A DNA stretch of 64,000 nucleotides from Prorocentrum cordatum (GCA_963575745.1 CAUYUJ010001425.1:445251-509250), one strand, 5' to 3'. Shown: positions 10,852-22,014, numbered from the stretch's first letter. Translations and numbers: made by a program. The notes: generated from the sequence alone by a model not told the origin.

Positions 10852-11105
10852 AAAGGGTACTTGGGAGGTACCAGCGGACAGCCCAGGAAAGGCACTTGTG
10901 AGGCACCTGCGGGCAGCTCAGGGAAGGCACTTGGGGGGTACCCGCGGGCCGCCCAGAAAAGGCACTTGAAGGTACCCGCGGGCGGTCCATGGAAGGCACT
11001 TGGGAGTCGCCCGCGGGCAACTCAGGAAAGGCACTTGGGAGGTACCCGCGGGCAGTCCATGGAAGGCACTTGGGAGGCACCTGCGGGCAGCGCAGAAAAG
11101 GTACG
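10852..11105 (+). repeat. 36-bp tandem repeat, about 7 units
   Basis: The element GGCACTTGGGAGG recurs at about 10888, 10924, 10958, 10994, 11027 and 11063 (spacing 33-36 bp), each followed by TACCCGCGGGC or CACCTGCGGGC and a CAGCTCAG/CAGTCCATG spacer. Reads as a 12-residue degenerate peptide repeat, but no start, family or flanking gene supports translation. Confidence 0.88.
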
Positions 11106-11314
11106 CAGGAGGTGCGATCGGCCGCCCCCCCGACCTTGCTCCCGCTGGACCGCCTGCACATGTCGCCCGCTGCCGCCTCCGGCGCCGGCGCCGGCGCGAG
11201 CCCCGCCTCTGGGCGGGGCGCGCGCGAGCGAGGAGCTGGGCAGGGCGAGAGAGGGGCGGCATTCTGACGAGGAGGGAAGCTGGGCACGGGCAAGGTCGCG
11301 TCGTGCTACCAGAA

Positions 11315-11517
11315 CGTAGCTGCCCCAATTCCCAGCACGCAACACGTAGCAAAATGATACGAAACCCAACACGTAGACTGAATACGTAGGTCTGGTGCGA
11401 TGCGTTCGCCGAAACGTGGGCCAGCACGCGACGAGCCAACACGCAGCGAGTTATTAAGGACGGTTTGAGCACGGTACGTGTGTTGCGTTTCAACATGGGA
11501 GTATCCAGACAGCTAAA
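11315..11517. mobile_element. hAT-like MITE, family A, copy 1 (203 bp)
   Basis: Left end CGTAGCTGCCCC and right end GTATCCAGACAGCTAAA form diverged terminal inverted repeats. Flanks are TACCAGAA (11307-11314) and TACCAGGG (11518-11525), an 8-bp target duplication with 6 of 8 matches. Internal phrases AACACGTAGACTGAA and TTTGAGCACGGTACGTG are shared with copies at 25238-25609 and 42282-42425. Non-coding. Confidence 0.78.
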
Positions 11518-12470
11518 TACCAGGGGGAACGCTGGATGCAGTCAAATTGCTACCACAGAGACCGCCGAACGAGGAGTGAAACCCCTGCTTGGTCCCGAGG
11601 GCTCCTGGGCGCACGAGGAACACTGGAAAAACAACCTTGGAATGGCCAAAGGATCAGCGAACCCCTTCCGAAACCGAACTGCTCCTTATCACAGCGTCGT
11701 GACTGTAAGCGGCGATGGGGGCCTTTTCTGGCCACAGCGGGCCTGGAAAGGGCTCGATGCGTACACATCCTCGTCCCGTCGGCCAAGGAATTCGGTGTAT
11801 CGGCGGTGGACCAGCCTCCTTTTAGCAAGCCTCCCTTTACTGAAAACGGCCTGGGATCGAAACCGACGGACCTGGACCCGCAAAAATGACGGCCGCGACG
11901 CCCTCCTGCGAACCGAAAGCGGCCAATTCCTTAATCGATGTGTCAGGGCAAGAGGTCTATCAACCTCCGAATGTATAGACGCCCTACCTTTTTCGAGCTG
12001 TGGCATTTTGCGGCGCCCGTGCGAAGGACGGTGTCAGTGGCTCCCTGCCGACCAGATGGCGCGGCGCGTCGGCCACCAATACAGTTTTGGACCTGACTCC
12101 AAAGAGCGGCCCGCGAAGCTGAGGCTCCCCTGGACCCAAAACGGCCTTCGTTTCAGCGCCTCGACTGTAAAATTGCAGCCCGCGTGCGCAGGGCCGCCGC
12201 TCGCGCGGCCACCACGGATAACCCTGGAGTCCACGACGCATGTCAGCATCCACGCGTCCTGCCCCTGTGGCCATGAGGAGGCAAGGAACTTCTTATACGC
12301 GCTGGGAATCCACTTGGCTCGCCCCAAGGACACTGAACCCCAAAATGTTGCCAAGCAACAGCCTTCCGCCGGCGTCCGCCGGCGGGGGCGCCCTGGTCTT
12401 ATTTCCTCCGGCCCTCAGCCGAGGAAAAATAAGAACCCCCTCCAAGAGGAGGAGAAGGAGCAGGAGGAAG
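11518..12470 (+). other. Long open frame without recognisable product
   Basis: A 338-codon plus frame is open from 11465 to 12481, but its first codons lie inside the MITE and its last ones in a purine-rich run. The middle has no domain, signal or repeat I recognise. A TIR-like end CAGCGCCTCGACTGTA at ~12156-12171 resembles the right end of MITE C. I do not call a gene. Confidence 0.3.
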
Positions 12471-12610
12471 AGCAACTATAATCGCAGGGGTTGGAAGCTG
12501 CACGACAGAAAACATAGCGACAACGACAATAAGATGTTGAATGCGCTGTTCAACTGTCAGTTGCAATCTACAAATATGCGTCGACGCTTGGGCCAAATAG
12601 CGGCGACCCT
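12470..12610 (+). repeat. Dispersed ~140-bp repeat, copy 1 (pairs with 14730-14870)
   Basis: Shared landmarks in order: CAACTA-A-TGC, GAAGCTG/GAAGGCTG, ATAAGATGTTGA, TGCG-TGTT-AACT, ATATGCGTCGAC and CAAATA-AGCGG. Same orientation as the second copy. Confidence 0.65.
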
Positions 12611-12784
12611 CCTATTTGAATCGGGCTTGTGCGGGCGATTGAACAACTCAGGCGGTTGGAGACCCAAGGTAGACAGGAGCCACAACAACCCCCCAACACA
12701 TTTTAGACTCAGCAGGGGTACCTCGTCGCTGTCTGACCTTACGGTCGCCCGACGCGGCGGGGCGCGGGGTCACCCCCTGTAGCC

Positions 12785-14720
12785 GGTAGCTTGCTCGTGC
12801 CCTGAAGAGCGGCACTGGAGGAGCTCGCGCGCGTTAGTGACTCCTCTCGTGCCGGATGTGCGCATGCTGCAAGTGGCCTCGGACCGCAGACGTGATGCAT
12901 GAAATCCTGTCCTAAGCCTGAGGCAAAGCGATGGCCCCGGGGTCGCGTGGAAGGCGAAATGGAAGTGCAATGCCGCAGTGCCTTGACGTGGTCGGTGAGA
13001 GAGAAGATGATGGATGGAGATCGGCCCCGGGGAATGCGCGCACTTTTTTGGCGCGATCGCCTCGAGGCTCGCTGCGGTCACGCGCCGCGGGAACCGCTCC
13101 GTCCGCGACGGAAGGTGACCTCCACGCTGGGCGCGTCGGCCTTGGCTCTGCCAGCAGGCGAGGGCTGCTATGGCTTGCCCGCGCCAGCCGCGCAGAGAGC
13201 CGCGCTGGCGCTTGACATTCCCCCCAGCCCTGCAGGTCTTCTTCTGCCTCTTTCCCTTCTTGGGAAGGTCGGCGTCGGCCTCTGGCATGTGCTCGCTCTT
13301 GCTCTCGCCTTTGCTCTTGCCCTGATTGGGTGCGGCGTCGACGGACGAGGCGACGTCGGTCTCTGGCTGGAGCTGCGAGCGGCGCTAGCCTCGTCGCGTT
13401 CAGCCTCCTGGAAAGAGGCGGCGACGAGGTGGAATGCGCTGCGCGCGCTCACCCCGAGGCGATGGGGGGCGCGATGGCCGCGGCGTCAGCGTCGCTGGCC
13501 TTGCATGGCCGACCGGCCTGCCATTGGAAGTGGGCGCGCCGAGAGGTGCTTGGTCGCGGGCCGAGAGGGCATCGATTGCCGCAGGGCTGGAGCAGCGCCA
13601 TGAGTTGGCTAGCTGCGACGCCAATCGCTCGGAGGAGCAGCCAGCTGCAGCCTTCCAAGGACAATGCAGCTCCACCGTTGGTGTAGCTCGGAGTCGCAAC
13701 GTAAGGAACCGCGATAGCAGCGCGTCGGTGGCTTCGTTGCTTCGCCTCGAAAGCTCGAAGAGTTCGCGGGTAGCCTGGAGGCGCGAGTCCTCGACGAGTG
13801 GACCGAATTATGTGGCGATGTCCGCGATGAGGTAGATCACGGCATCCTCTTGATGGCCGTTGACCATGCCTCCCTCCGTCACCTCCGCGAAGCCGATGGA
13901 GCGCGTGAGCTCGCCAACGGCCCCACCGTGGTTGAGGATGACGGCAGCGCAGTGCTGGGCGCTATCCATGTCGGTGGCTAGCGCGCTCCAAGCGAGCAGG
14001 TCCTGCACCCAGAAAGCGGAAGGGATGCACGGACTCGCGCTCGGGTGACTATGAAGGCGGCGGGCGGGACATGATCGCACCGCGGCCGCCGCCGCCCTGT
14101 GGGCTGGCTTCGCCAGGCGCCACGCCGGTGAGACAGAACAAGACGGCCACGAATAACATGAGGATGCTGCTCCAGAGTGTCAAAATGGATATCCTCCTCG
14201 ATAAGACCTCACCAAGATGATGGCTGCGCAGGCGCATTGGGACTTGGGCCTGCGCTGGGGCGAACGCCATGTCGAAGTGCGGGACAACCATGATGATGCC
14301 GTCAACCCCGTGAATGGCCGAGGTCGGTAAAACTAGTGCATTAGCTTTCAATGGTCCATGTGGATGGTGTGATATGTTCGCAGTCATCACTATCCTTCAC
14401 AGAAGAAAGCACGGCGCTAGCCCAGGTAGGAGCCTCGCACTCATGCCCGGCGCGAAGATGCGGCCAGTGCCTGTGGGGATGCGATGGGTCGAAAAGACGT
14501 CGTGGCGCTCCTCATCGCGGTGACGCCGTTGGCTGCTGCCTTCGCAACCAGGCTGGATGTCCGAAGCGACTTGCTGGTTGGCTTGCAGAACGGCCATGAG
14601 GACAGGCTGGCTGCTCAAGGAATGGAGGGTGGTGCTGGTGCGGAGGTGAAGGTAAGTGCAAATGTGCGTCCACACCGCACTCCTCGCACTCTCCGAGGTC
14701 GCGAGCTGGGATCGTTCCCA
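12785..14720. other. Mixed sequence; possible minus-strand coding remnants only
   Basis: Minus frames at 14049-14390 (with a hydrophobic stretch ILTLWSSILMLFVAVLFCL that could be a membrane helix) and 13808-14080 look more protein-like than their surroundings. They belong to different frames, have no homologue I can name, and no flanking signals. No function assigned. Confidence 0.3.
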
Positions 14721-14729
14721 ACTCCGCTA

Positions 14730-14870
14730 ACAACTAGAATTGCGGGGCATGAAGGCTGTGCGAGAAAAGGCATGGCGGCGATAAGATGTTGACTGCGTTG
14801 TTGAACTCTCCGTGTGTACGATATAAAGATATGCGTCGACCAAACCAAATATAGCGGCAAGATCTCCAAT
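14730..14870 (+). repeat. Dispersed ~140-bp repeat, copy 2
   Basis: Direct-orientation partner of 12470-12610, about 2.2 kb away. It is followed by a short GGA/GAGG run (14875-14945). Confidence 0.62.
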
Positions 14871-14944
14871 GTGGGTGAGGAGGGGAAAGAGGACGAGGTG
14901 GAAAGATGAGAAGGGGGAGGAAGAGGAGGAGGAAGAGGAACCAA

Positions 14945-15770
14945 TTCACCTGCGCCTGCTGGCGCAGGCCGGAGCCGCACGCCACTGTGCCGCCGCTTCT
15001 GCCGCCATCGCTTTTCCCAGCTCTCTTTTGCTGCTGCTACTGCTTGGGCTTCATGACCTCTCCGCCCGATGACTGGCCTAGGAGGAGGAGGAAGAGGAGA
15101 ACGAACGAACGAACGAACGAGCTCTAGGGGGCCGATCCGTGAGTCAACGCCTCACAAACAAAAAGTTGGCCCCTGAGTGGCCCTTGCAGGCAGCTTCATT
15201 CGGCATCCAACCTCTTCGGGCACGGCCGAGTGCTCAGGCCCCGACCCGCCCTTAGGCGCGGGCATGCACGCTCGAGGGGGCGGCGGCACGGCTAACACTC
15301 ACAGACTAATGGACAACTTCGGACCCGATCAAAACTGCAGCGAACAAGAATTACCTGGACTCGGGCTTGGCTTTCGCCCGAGACTTGGGTCTTGCAGCCG
15401 TCCGTCCCTGCGCAATAAACCTGCGAGAGCCCCCTGGGGCTCCTTCCAGGGCTTGATTCTCTGAGAAACGGAACGGCTGGGGGGGCCCCGAAGAAGAAGA
15501 GACAGCATCAGCAGCAGCACTCGAAGGAGGGCGAGAGGGAGCGAGGGCCCCCCGAGCCGCGAGCTCGCGCAGGCGAGCAGACTGGGCCAGCATCGGCCGT
15601 CTCGCAACTTCTCGGGCGATAGTGGCCACGACACGGGCGTGCGCGGCCGTGGCCGCACGCCTCTCGGCTGCGCCCCCTCCCGCCCCGACCCGAGCTCCAC
15701 CCGCCTCACCCATCCCACACTGCTGCACAGTGCTGCTGCCACTCACAATTCTTCCAAACTCATGGGGGCG
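14945..15770. other. No clear gene
   Basis: Contains a short (AACG)n run near 15098-15120. A minus frame (15351 upward) is Ala/Arg/Ser-rich and may be a continuation of the minus-strand protein at 15773-16456 after a frame change. No motif recognised. Confidence 0.35.
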
Positions 15771-15772
15771 GC

Positions 15773-16456
15773 CTACTCCATGATACGATCGAGCAACTTG
15801 GCCGCATCCCTCTCGAGGGCCCCGCGTGGGGCTGCTCCTACCTTCCGCTCTCCCCCCACCGCCTTCAGGTACTGCGCGAGATGATTCTCGAGCTGCTGAT
15901 ACTTGTGGTCCACTGCGAAAGTGAGCCTGAAACGATCTGCTTTGGACTCCTGCTTCCTGGCGGCCCTGATCCTGCACGCGCGGACTTGGTCGGCCAAATC
16001 CTGCAGAGGCTTCACTAGGACTACGTCGTTCCAATATTCCTCGAAGCACTTCTTGCAGTCCGCGGGGCACTTGCTGTCTTGACCTGCAGCCGAGATCAGG
16101 GCCGCCCACGCCTGAAGAAACGGCGGGTCCATCGACGACGCGTCGCCGTCCTCTTCCTTGAGCTTCTGCACTTTGTTTTGATACTGGGCGTCCGCTGCTT
16201 CGGCGGCCACTGCCGCGGCCGCATCCACCGGCATCAGAAACGTGTAAAAAAACACTCCGCATATGTCTCCCAGCTCGGCGGCATTCGTGAGCGATAGTTT
16301 CGTCAGAATGATGGCGAGCTGCTTCAGCACGTCGCCGCCCTTGGCCTTCGCCGCGTCCGCGTGCCTGGCCTGCTTCGCCAAACGAACGGCCTCTTCGCCT
16401 CCCTCCGCCTCCGCGGGCGGCGCCAGCATCCGCGCGGGACGCTTGTCCACGGGCAT
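15773..16456 (-). CDS. Helical, Ala/Lys-rich protein, 227 aa, probably the LINE C-terminal domain
   Basis: An uninterrupted 228-codon frame from ATG at 16456 to TAG at 15773. The start MPVDKRPARM is the first Met after the zinc-finger-like part of the LINE tail, so translation may be internal. No membrane segment or signal peptide. Helical heptad-like stretches (KLSLTNAAELGDICGVFF, LADQVRACRIRAARK) and a late APRGALERDAAKLL block are visible. I recall similar stretches in predicted dinoflagellate proteins, but cannot name a family or activity. It is the best-preserved frame of the minus-strand block. Alternative: a host gene next to the LINE. Confidence 0.45.
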   Translation of the reverse strand: MPVDKRPARMLAPPAEAEGGEEAVRLAKQARHADAAKAKGGDVLKQLAIILTKLSLTNAAELGDICGVFFYTFLMPVDAAAAVAAEAADAQYQNKVQKLKEEDGDASSMDPPFLQAWAALISAAGQDSKCPADCKKCFEEYWNDVVLVKPLQDLADQVRACRIRAARKQESKADRFRLTFAVDHKYQQLENHLAQYLKAVGGERKVGAAPRGALERDAAKLLDRIME

Positions 16457-17360
16457 GGCCCCCCCCGACGTCGAAGCCAGGGTGGGCGCGGCTCTGGCAG
16501 AAGATCAAGATGCGAACGTAAATGAGACTGCAGAGCCTCAAAGCTGCGGCCACAATACACGCGCAGCGGGCATTGATACGACGATGGCAAACAAACTGGC
16601 TGGAGATTACGAGCAGTCATGTCACTACAATATCCACGCGCGAGCGAATCTCGAAGATGTCGACGACATATGACCCCGGAAGCGAACGTAGCCAGACACG
16701 CACAACATTGGTTAGAGACGCCAAATACACTCGATAAGACTGATATACATGCCGAGCAATAATGCGTGCATGTGCAGCGCGCCTATCGAGTAGACTAGCA
16801 CCGCAGACCACGTTGCCACCATCACACATCATACATTGAAGCTGTTGCTCGATCTCAATCACACTTGAAGCTAGCATAGGTTCGGGTCCAGGAATCTGCC
16901 CAGGAGGGGGTATACATTCTGTTCGCGATTTACTCCGAAGTTCGCGCACAGCAATACGGAAGAACATTTCCCCCACCTCCTCGTCTCTAAACAACTCCAT
17001 GAACCTCCCCCCAAGTGTAGCTACTAGATCAGGGCCCTCACCGAGCACCCCCAAGGCCTCTACATCTTCCTAGTACATACGCACCCAGGGATGAGCCTCA
17101 GCACTCAAGAACCCACTAGGATTGATCGAGGATTTACAGTCAACTGCAGCGCATAGTGCAGCGATAACTTGTCTGCGAAACTGCGGGCGCCGCGCAAGTT
17201 CCTGCAGGGAACGTAGGCGCCTGATCCGAGCTTCCAGCTCGGGAGAGACAAGCCTCCAGTAGGCCAGCACTTCATCATCCGAAAAAGAACGTGGATGTCG
17301 GCCGGCATGCGGATCAAAGGCTTCGCCCCGTATAGCTCGCCGAGTAAAAAAAGGCAACGT
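16330..17360 (-). pseudogene. LINE C-terminal tail with Cys/His motifs
   Basis: Three frame-shifted minus segments. At 17357-17070, RLRSLQELARRPQFRRQVIAAL is typical of the region after the RT thumb. At 17054-16617 there is a C-x2-C type motif (LQCMMCDGG) followed by RRAAHARIIARH. At 16620-16500 CPLRVYCGRSFEALQSHLRSHL resembles a C2H2 finger. In LINEs such motifs bind template RNA or DNA. Broken by at least two frame changes. Confidence 0.5.
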
Positions 17361-17886
17361 GGTTCGTCAGCCGCCGACGCTCTGCACTCGTCGGAACATA
17401 TGCCTCAATGCCAGAGAGCCCAGGATTGTAAACCTTGCTCAAGAAAAAACAACGTCGTAATCGATGAGGTATCCCAGGGAGATGCCAGAAACGCCCCAGC
17501 GAATAAAACCCAGACTGCATTGCTTTACATCTCGCATTTAACTCGACGGCATACCTATGAGGCTGAGCACTAACTTGAAGGCCCAGGGACTTGATCACCT
17601 GAGAGGCAAGCCCAAGGAAGGCAAGGGCACCTTCTCGCAAAAGCCAGAGTGCCTCCGAAGATCCCCGTCCCACCATACATACCAGGGTGCCCTGCTTGCT
17701 AACGTTCTGCTTATACCCATCCAGAGAGAGAGAGAGACTTATCTAGATCAGTATTGCTACGACGACTGAGTTCGATAAGTTCTTGTAGGCCAGTAAACCT
17801 CCCTCCCACCAACGTCTTAGTAAGATCATCAGCATACTGAGTCAAAGACAGATCCTGAATCGCGCCAGATACGGGGCAGCAGACGT

Positions 17887-17917
<31 letters not shown>

Positions 17918-19026
17918 CGAGAGTGTCGATCCCGTTCATGCTGAGCAGCGCGCCAACGCTCCACTGCTGGCTCGAAAGTGTGGACAAAGGAACGAACGGC
18001 AAACCCATCTCTCATGAGTCCCCCACTGCTCGGTCGAAGAACCACCTGCTCATCGGGCCCCCGAAGTTGCACGACGGCCCAGCGGTATCGTTGTTCCCCG
18101 AAGCCCAAGGGTCCAGGCCAGAACATGCATGGGGTTGCCGCTCGTATAGAGTCCCAATCGCTAGAGCTGAACGCGTTCGCCAAGTCGTGAGCGCTGGTAA
18201 TATGCGATATTCCCCCGCGCCAGAGGTGATACCCACAAATATTCTGCACGAGGTGAGCCTCCCCCCTCCTGTGGTGGGGGGCGAAACCATGGTCAGAATC
18301 TCCAAATTGGCCCAGCCCCCGCTGGTGCATCAAACTGGTCATAAACAACTTCCCGATGGGATCCAGGAGGTGAATCCATCTCGTTGTTCCACCCGGCCGT
18401 GGTAAAGGAGCCCCGTCGCTACAATGCCAACGATTAGGAGCCCATCCACAACTTCGGATACGCGCGAGACTCCCAAAAAAGAACTTCTGAAACTCAGGAA
18501 GTCGTAATCCCTCCGGCTCAGCACCGAGACCCATAGTCTTAGTCTCGGCACGCTTGAGGGGGCGTAGGACCAGCCACCACAATTCAAGAGGCGGAGCCCA
18601 CGAAGGCCCAGCACGCCTTTTGCCCGCCTTATGCACGGCGCGCCTGATACCTTGAAAATCTGGACTAGCCGCCTTGCGCTCCTCATGCGTAGGGCTGGCA
18701 TGCGGCAAGGCGCGCGACAATAGGAAATCCCTCCATCCCTCCCAGCTTGGAATCTGAATAGCCCCCATCCCTCCATCAGCTCCAGGTCGCGAGAAATCGG
18801 CCGCGAGCTCAGCAGCGCTAGCTACGACACCCCGCACATCATGATAGTCGCGCCGCTTCGGCCCGAAGCGGCCCCCTGGCGGCGCAAACGAGAGGCCTCC
18901 GCCAGGCGTCGATCGCGCCAGATTTCGTTGATCTCCTCCACCCTCTGCTGCTCCCGCTCCCTCGCCTCCCGCCTGAGCCTCTTCCCGTTCTCCCTCGTCA
19001 GTTCCACCAGCTGCTGCACAATGCAA
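17314..19026 (-). pseudogene. LINE reverse transcriptase
   Basis: Copies element RNA into the target site. One minus frame is open from 19026 to about 17842 (394 codons). It holds the fingers/palm order GGTTRWIHLLDPIGKLF, a GFAPHHRRGEAHLVQ block, SAHDLANAFSS (motif A region, D followed by AF) and RPSSGGLMRDGFAVRSF. Then come an in-frame run of Phe codons (the A29 tract of the plus strand) and a frameshift. The catalytic TQYADDL follows at plus 17822-17836. A thumb-like part (FYSLGRFWHLPG, KVYNPGLSGIEAY) is at 17676-17314. The YADD is intact, but the A tract and frameshift inactivate the copy. Confidence 0.68.
17889..17917 (+). repeat. A29 homopolymer inside the RT
   Basis: Twenty-nine consecutive A on the plus strand, read as Phe codons on the minus strand just before the YADD motif. 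Looks like a slippage expansion or a poly-A tail of an inserted sequence. Confidence 0.98.
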
Positions 19027-19054
19027 GCCTCCTCCTCCTCATCCTCCGCTTCTG

Positions 19055-20260
19055 CTAGCCCCATTCGAAGCTCGCGCCGTCGCCGTGGGAGCTCGCGACG
19101 CTCCTCAGCGAGTGGATTGCGAACACGGGCCTCGGCCCCAAAGAAGCGCTGCCCTCCTGAATCAGCAAAACATTCAGATAGTCGAAAGCCTGATCGGCTG
19201 TAGGAAAAGCAGGGAGTCGCTCGCGCAGATCATTGTCCTGGGTGATGCGCGACTCCACAGCCTCGAGAAAGCCTCTGCGGCCTTTGCCTCTGCGCAGCGC
19301 GAGCATGAGCTTGTCGAAGCTCCACCTTGGTCTGGCTGGAGCAATATTCACCGCCTGTGGATCCAAGACGTAATCAAAAGCCATATGGAAAAATAGATGG
19401 TCTGAGACAGCTTTGCGACGAACGTACTGCAACTCTCGGCTCAGACGATGAAGAGGCCCTGCACTGCGACAGTGCTGAACCAGCGCCGCGGGGGCAACAA
19501 TAATATCAATCCAGCTCGTTTCCCCGCGAGGTCCATAATACGTCGGACTGAAACCACGATAGCTGTTGGCCACCTGCAAGCCATGAAGAGAAATAGTACG
19601 CGCCAGCTCCACACCAGCATACACGCCCTTGGTGGCCAACGCGGGATCCACAACTGAGAGCTCATCGTATACCCAAGTACCGTTCACCTGCACGAGCCCC
19701 ATCCCGTCATTGACGTCCGCACACACCAGCGGCGTAGTCCGCTGAGGTAACGAAGCCAGGCGGGGCGCAACCCACGATATAATCTCATCGACCGTGCGCC
19801 GATAGCGAGTCCATTCATGAGAGTACTTGGGCTTCGGAGGGAAATACAATGCCACGATAATCACATCAAATCTACCAGAGCGAGCGCGACATAGAAGTCC
19901 GCGCCCACCAAATCAATGAAGGAGTGCACTCTGTACGTACCAAATGCTCAGCCTTGATGCGGGATCCCCACATAATCGATACACCCGCATGCATGTTAGT
20001 CAACTCGCCCCCTGTCCACCCCGCCTCGATGACGACTCGATTGCCAACGTACCTCTTGCGTAATAAGGTGCCTCGAGTAGCCTTGCTGCGGGTTCCGACA
20101 AGGGCGATGCCGTCGAAATTCGTCGTCCGAGGAACAATACCCGTCAACCTGTCCAGGGAAGACGACTGCATAGGATTGAAAGAACCAACCGTGATAGGAT
20201 AGCAAGCCATGGATGTGCATGCAAGCCGCAAGAAGCTGGACCACCTCAGCGACATGTGTG
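19055..20260 (-). pseudogene. LINE endonuclease (EEP/APE family)
   Basis: Nicks the target DNA to prime reverse transcription. N-terminal part in one minus frame (~20260-19950): TVGSFNPMQ (metal-binding Asn) then IALVGTRS, where the family normally has QET; here Glu is Gly (codon GGA instead of GAA). After a frameshift near 19870 the second frame (19864-19055) has CADVNDGMG (plus 19707-19721, the D-x-N motif), SPTYYGPRGETSWIDII and RRKAVSDHLFF (SDH, plus 19397-19405). All other catalytic motifs of the family are in place. Loss of the Glu plus the frameshift argue for a dead copy. Confidence 0.68.
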
Positions 20261-20334
20261 TGACATATGGTAGTGATAGAGCGTGAGTGGTGGGGATCGG
20301 CCAGGCCACAACCGATCTGGGCCGAGCTGGTTGA

Positions 20335-20425
20335 GGAGGAGGAGGAGGAGGAATAAGAGGAGGAGGAGGAGGAGGAGGAGGAGGAGGAAGAGGAGGAGGA
20401 GAAGGAGGAGGAGGAGGATCTCTCG
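20335..20425. repeat. (GGA)n tract
   Basis: Purine-rich GGA run upstream of the minus-strand endonuclease. Confidence 0.95.
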
Positions 20426-20429
20426 ACGA

Positions 20430-21775
20430 CGATCCCCTCACTGCAACGCCCGCCTTACCTGGAGGCTCCGTGAGGCCTCGCCGGGCCGCAGCCTGCCCTC
20501 GCTGAGAGGCGCGGCGCGCCCTCTCAGAGGCCCCGCCCCCCAGTGCCCCGCTCCCCCCCCTTGCAGTGGCGGCGCGAACAAGGGGAAAAGGGGAGGGGGG
20601 AAGGCTTCTTAGAAGAAGGGTGCTTTTCCGAAACCTTCCCCCTCCCCCTACCCCCTTCGCGTGTGACCTTCCTTGCGCCCCGCCGACCTCCCCCACGGTG
20701 CACATCGGCTGGCAGTCCGGGCACGTGTCCCCAGTCTCGCTCGGCCACCGCTTGCCGGAGCCCTGCTCACGGCACTGCACGCTGAGGTTCGTGCGGCCGA
20801 GCCGCGCCAGCGAGCCAGGTGCGCCCGGCTTCCTCACCCAGATCTGCCCAGTGCAGTGCTCCAGGCCCGCCACGGGCATGCAGCTCTTCCAGCAGCTGAT
20901 CGTGCCCGAGGGGCACGCGCCAGCCTAACCCAGTCCGACTTCCCAACACCACCACCCCCACGGGTAAGAGACAGGTGACTTCCCAAACCTCGACGACATC
21001 AACGTGCGCTCCTCTGCGTTTGGAGGGCCATCCATCTCCGACCCAGCAGAGCGGTAGTGGAAAACCGAGCCATTCAACCTGGTCGGCGAGCCGCCACCCG
21101 CCGCTGCAGCCGACGGCGTCGGAGGCCATGCGGGGGCCGTCGGTCAGCACCTGCGCCGCGAGTTCGAGACGCTTGTGCTCCCAGAGGGTGTCGAAGTCCA
21201 CCTCGGTGGCACTGGCTTCGGCAGAGCCGCTGCCTGGGCTGCCGCGGACCAAGGTGTCTGGCGGCGGCAACAGCATGGCCTGGCTGGTTGGCGGCCCATG
21301 TCCCCACCCAATTCTCCGATGCCCTCTCCTCACACCCCGTTTCATCCCATCCATCCCGCTATCCTCCCTCCCATCCTCCCTCCTCCCCCCTCCCCCTCTA
21401 TCACTACGCAACATGACTGCTACGCTCCCCTCTCCCCCGATGCTGTATTCATTTTGCCTGGCCGAACTCGCATACTGTTTTCCGAGCAGGATTATCCCGA
21501 GTTGTCTCCCGATGTGTTTTTCCACGTGAGAGCCTTGCCCTTTCCAGAATGCTGCTCCCGCTGCAACGCTGGCCATACTTCAGGATCGGCGATGTGCTCC
21601 CTTCGTTCCCCCCAAAGCGCTCTCGCCCTGGCGCAGGGCCACACTTCTGGATCCGACGCGTTCCTCGTCGTTGGGTCCCTTCTCCTTTCCTCTCCCCCGC
21701 CTCCCAATGGTCCGTCTGCTCCTCCCGCTCTTCCTGCTCCTTGTTTGACGTTGACGGACTTAGGGCTTATGCCTG
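20430..21775. other. No supported gene
   Basis: GC-rich sequence. A minus-strand stretch near 20700 carries two Cys-x2-Cys-like pairs (TCPDCQPMC) that could be the LINE's upstream ORF, but frames disagree. A plus frame runs open here only as an upstream extension of the RNase H frame. Confidence 0.35.
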
Positions 21776-21777
21776 AA

Positions 21778-21814
21778 AGCTTCCTGCTCCTCCTGCTCCT
21801 GCTTCTGCTTTGGT

Positions 21815-21854
<40 letters not shown>

Positions 21855-22012
21855 CCTCCTCCTCCTCCTCCTCCTCCTCCTCCTCCGCCTCCGCCTCCGC
21901 CTCCGCCTCCGCCTCCGCCTCCTCCTCCTCCTCCTCCTCCTCCTCCTCCTCCCCCTCCCCCTCCTCCTCCTCCTCCTCCTCCTCCTCCTCCTCCTCCTCC
22001 TCCTCCTCAGCT
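21778..22012. repeat. (CTG)n/(CTCCTG)n/(CCT)n/(CCG)n tract
   Basis: Starts as CTGCTC, passes through CCGCCT and ends as CCT; ~230 bp. It is in frame with the downstream RNase H frame, so one very long but artificial open frame spans 21175-24513. Confidence 0.95.
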
Positions 22013-22014
22013 CG

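Larger units (their letters stand above)
15773..20260 (-). mobile_element. APE-type LINE (non-LTR retrotransposon), minus strand
   Basis: Reading down the minus strand: endonuclease/exonuclease/phosphatase domain (~20260-19055), charged linker (~19060-18820), reverse transcriptase (~18900-17300), Cys/His-containing tail (~17300-16330) and an intact helical domain ORF (16456-15773). This order fits an APE-class LINE. Frameshifts and an A29 tract in the RT break it, so it is inactive. The 15773-16456 part may be a separate gene rather than the element's end. Confidence 0.68.

Noticed and set aside
11465-12481. 338-codon plus frame
   Set aside because: Starts inside MITE A, ends in a purine tract, no recognisable domain.
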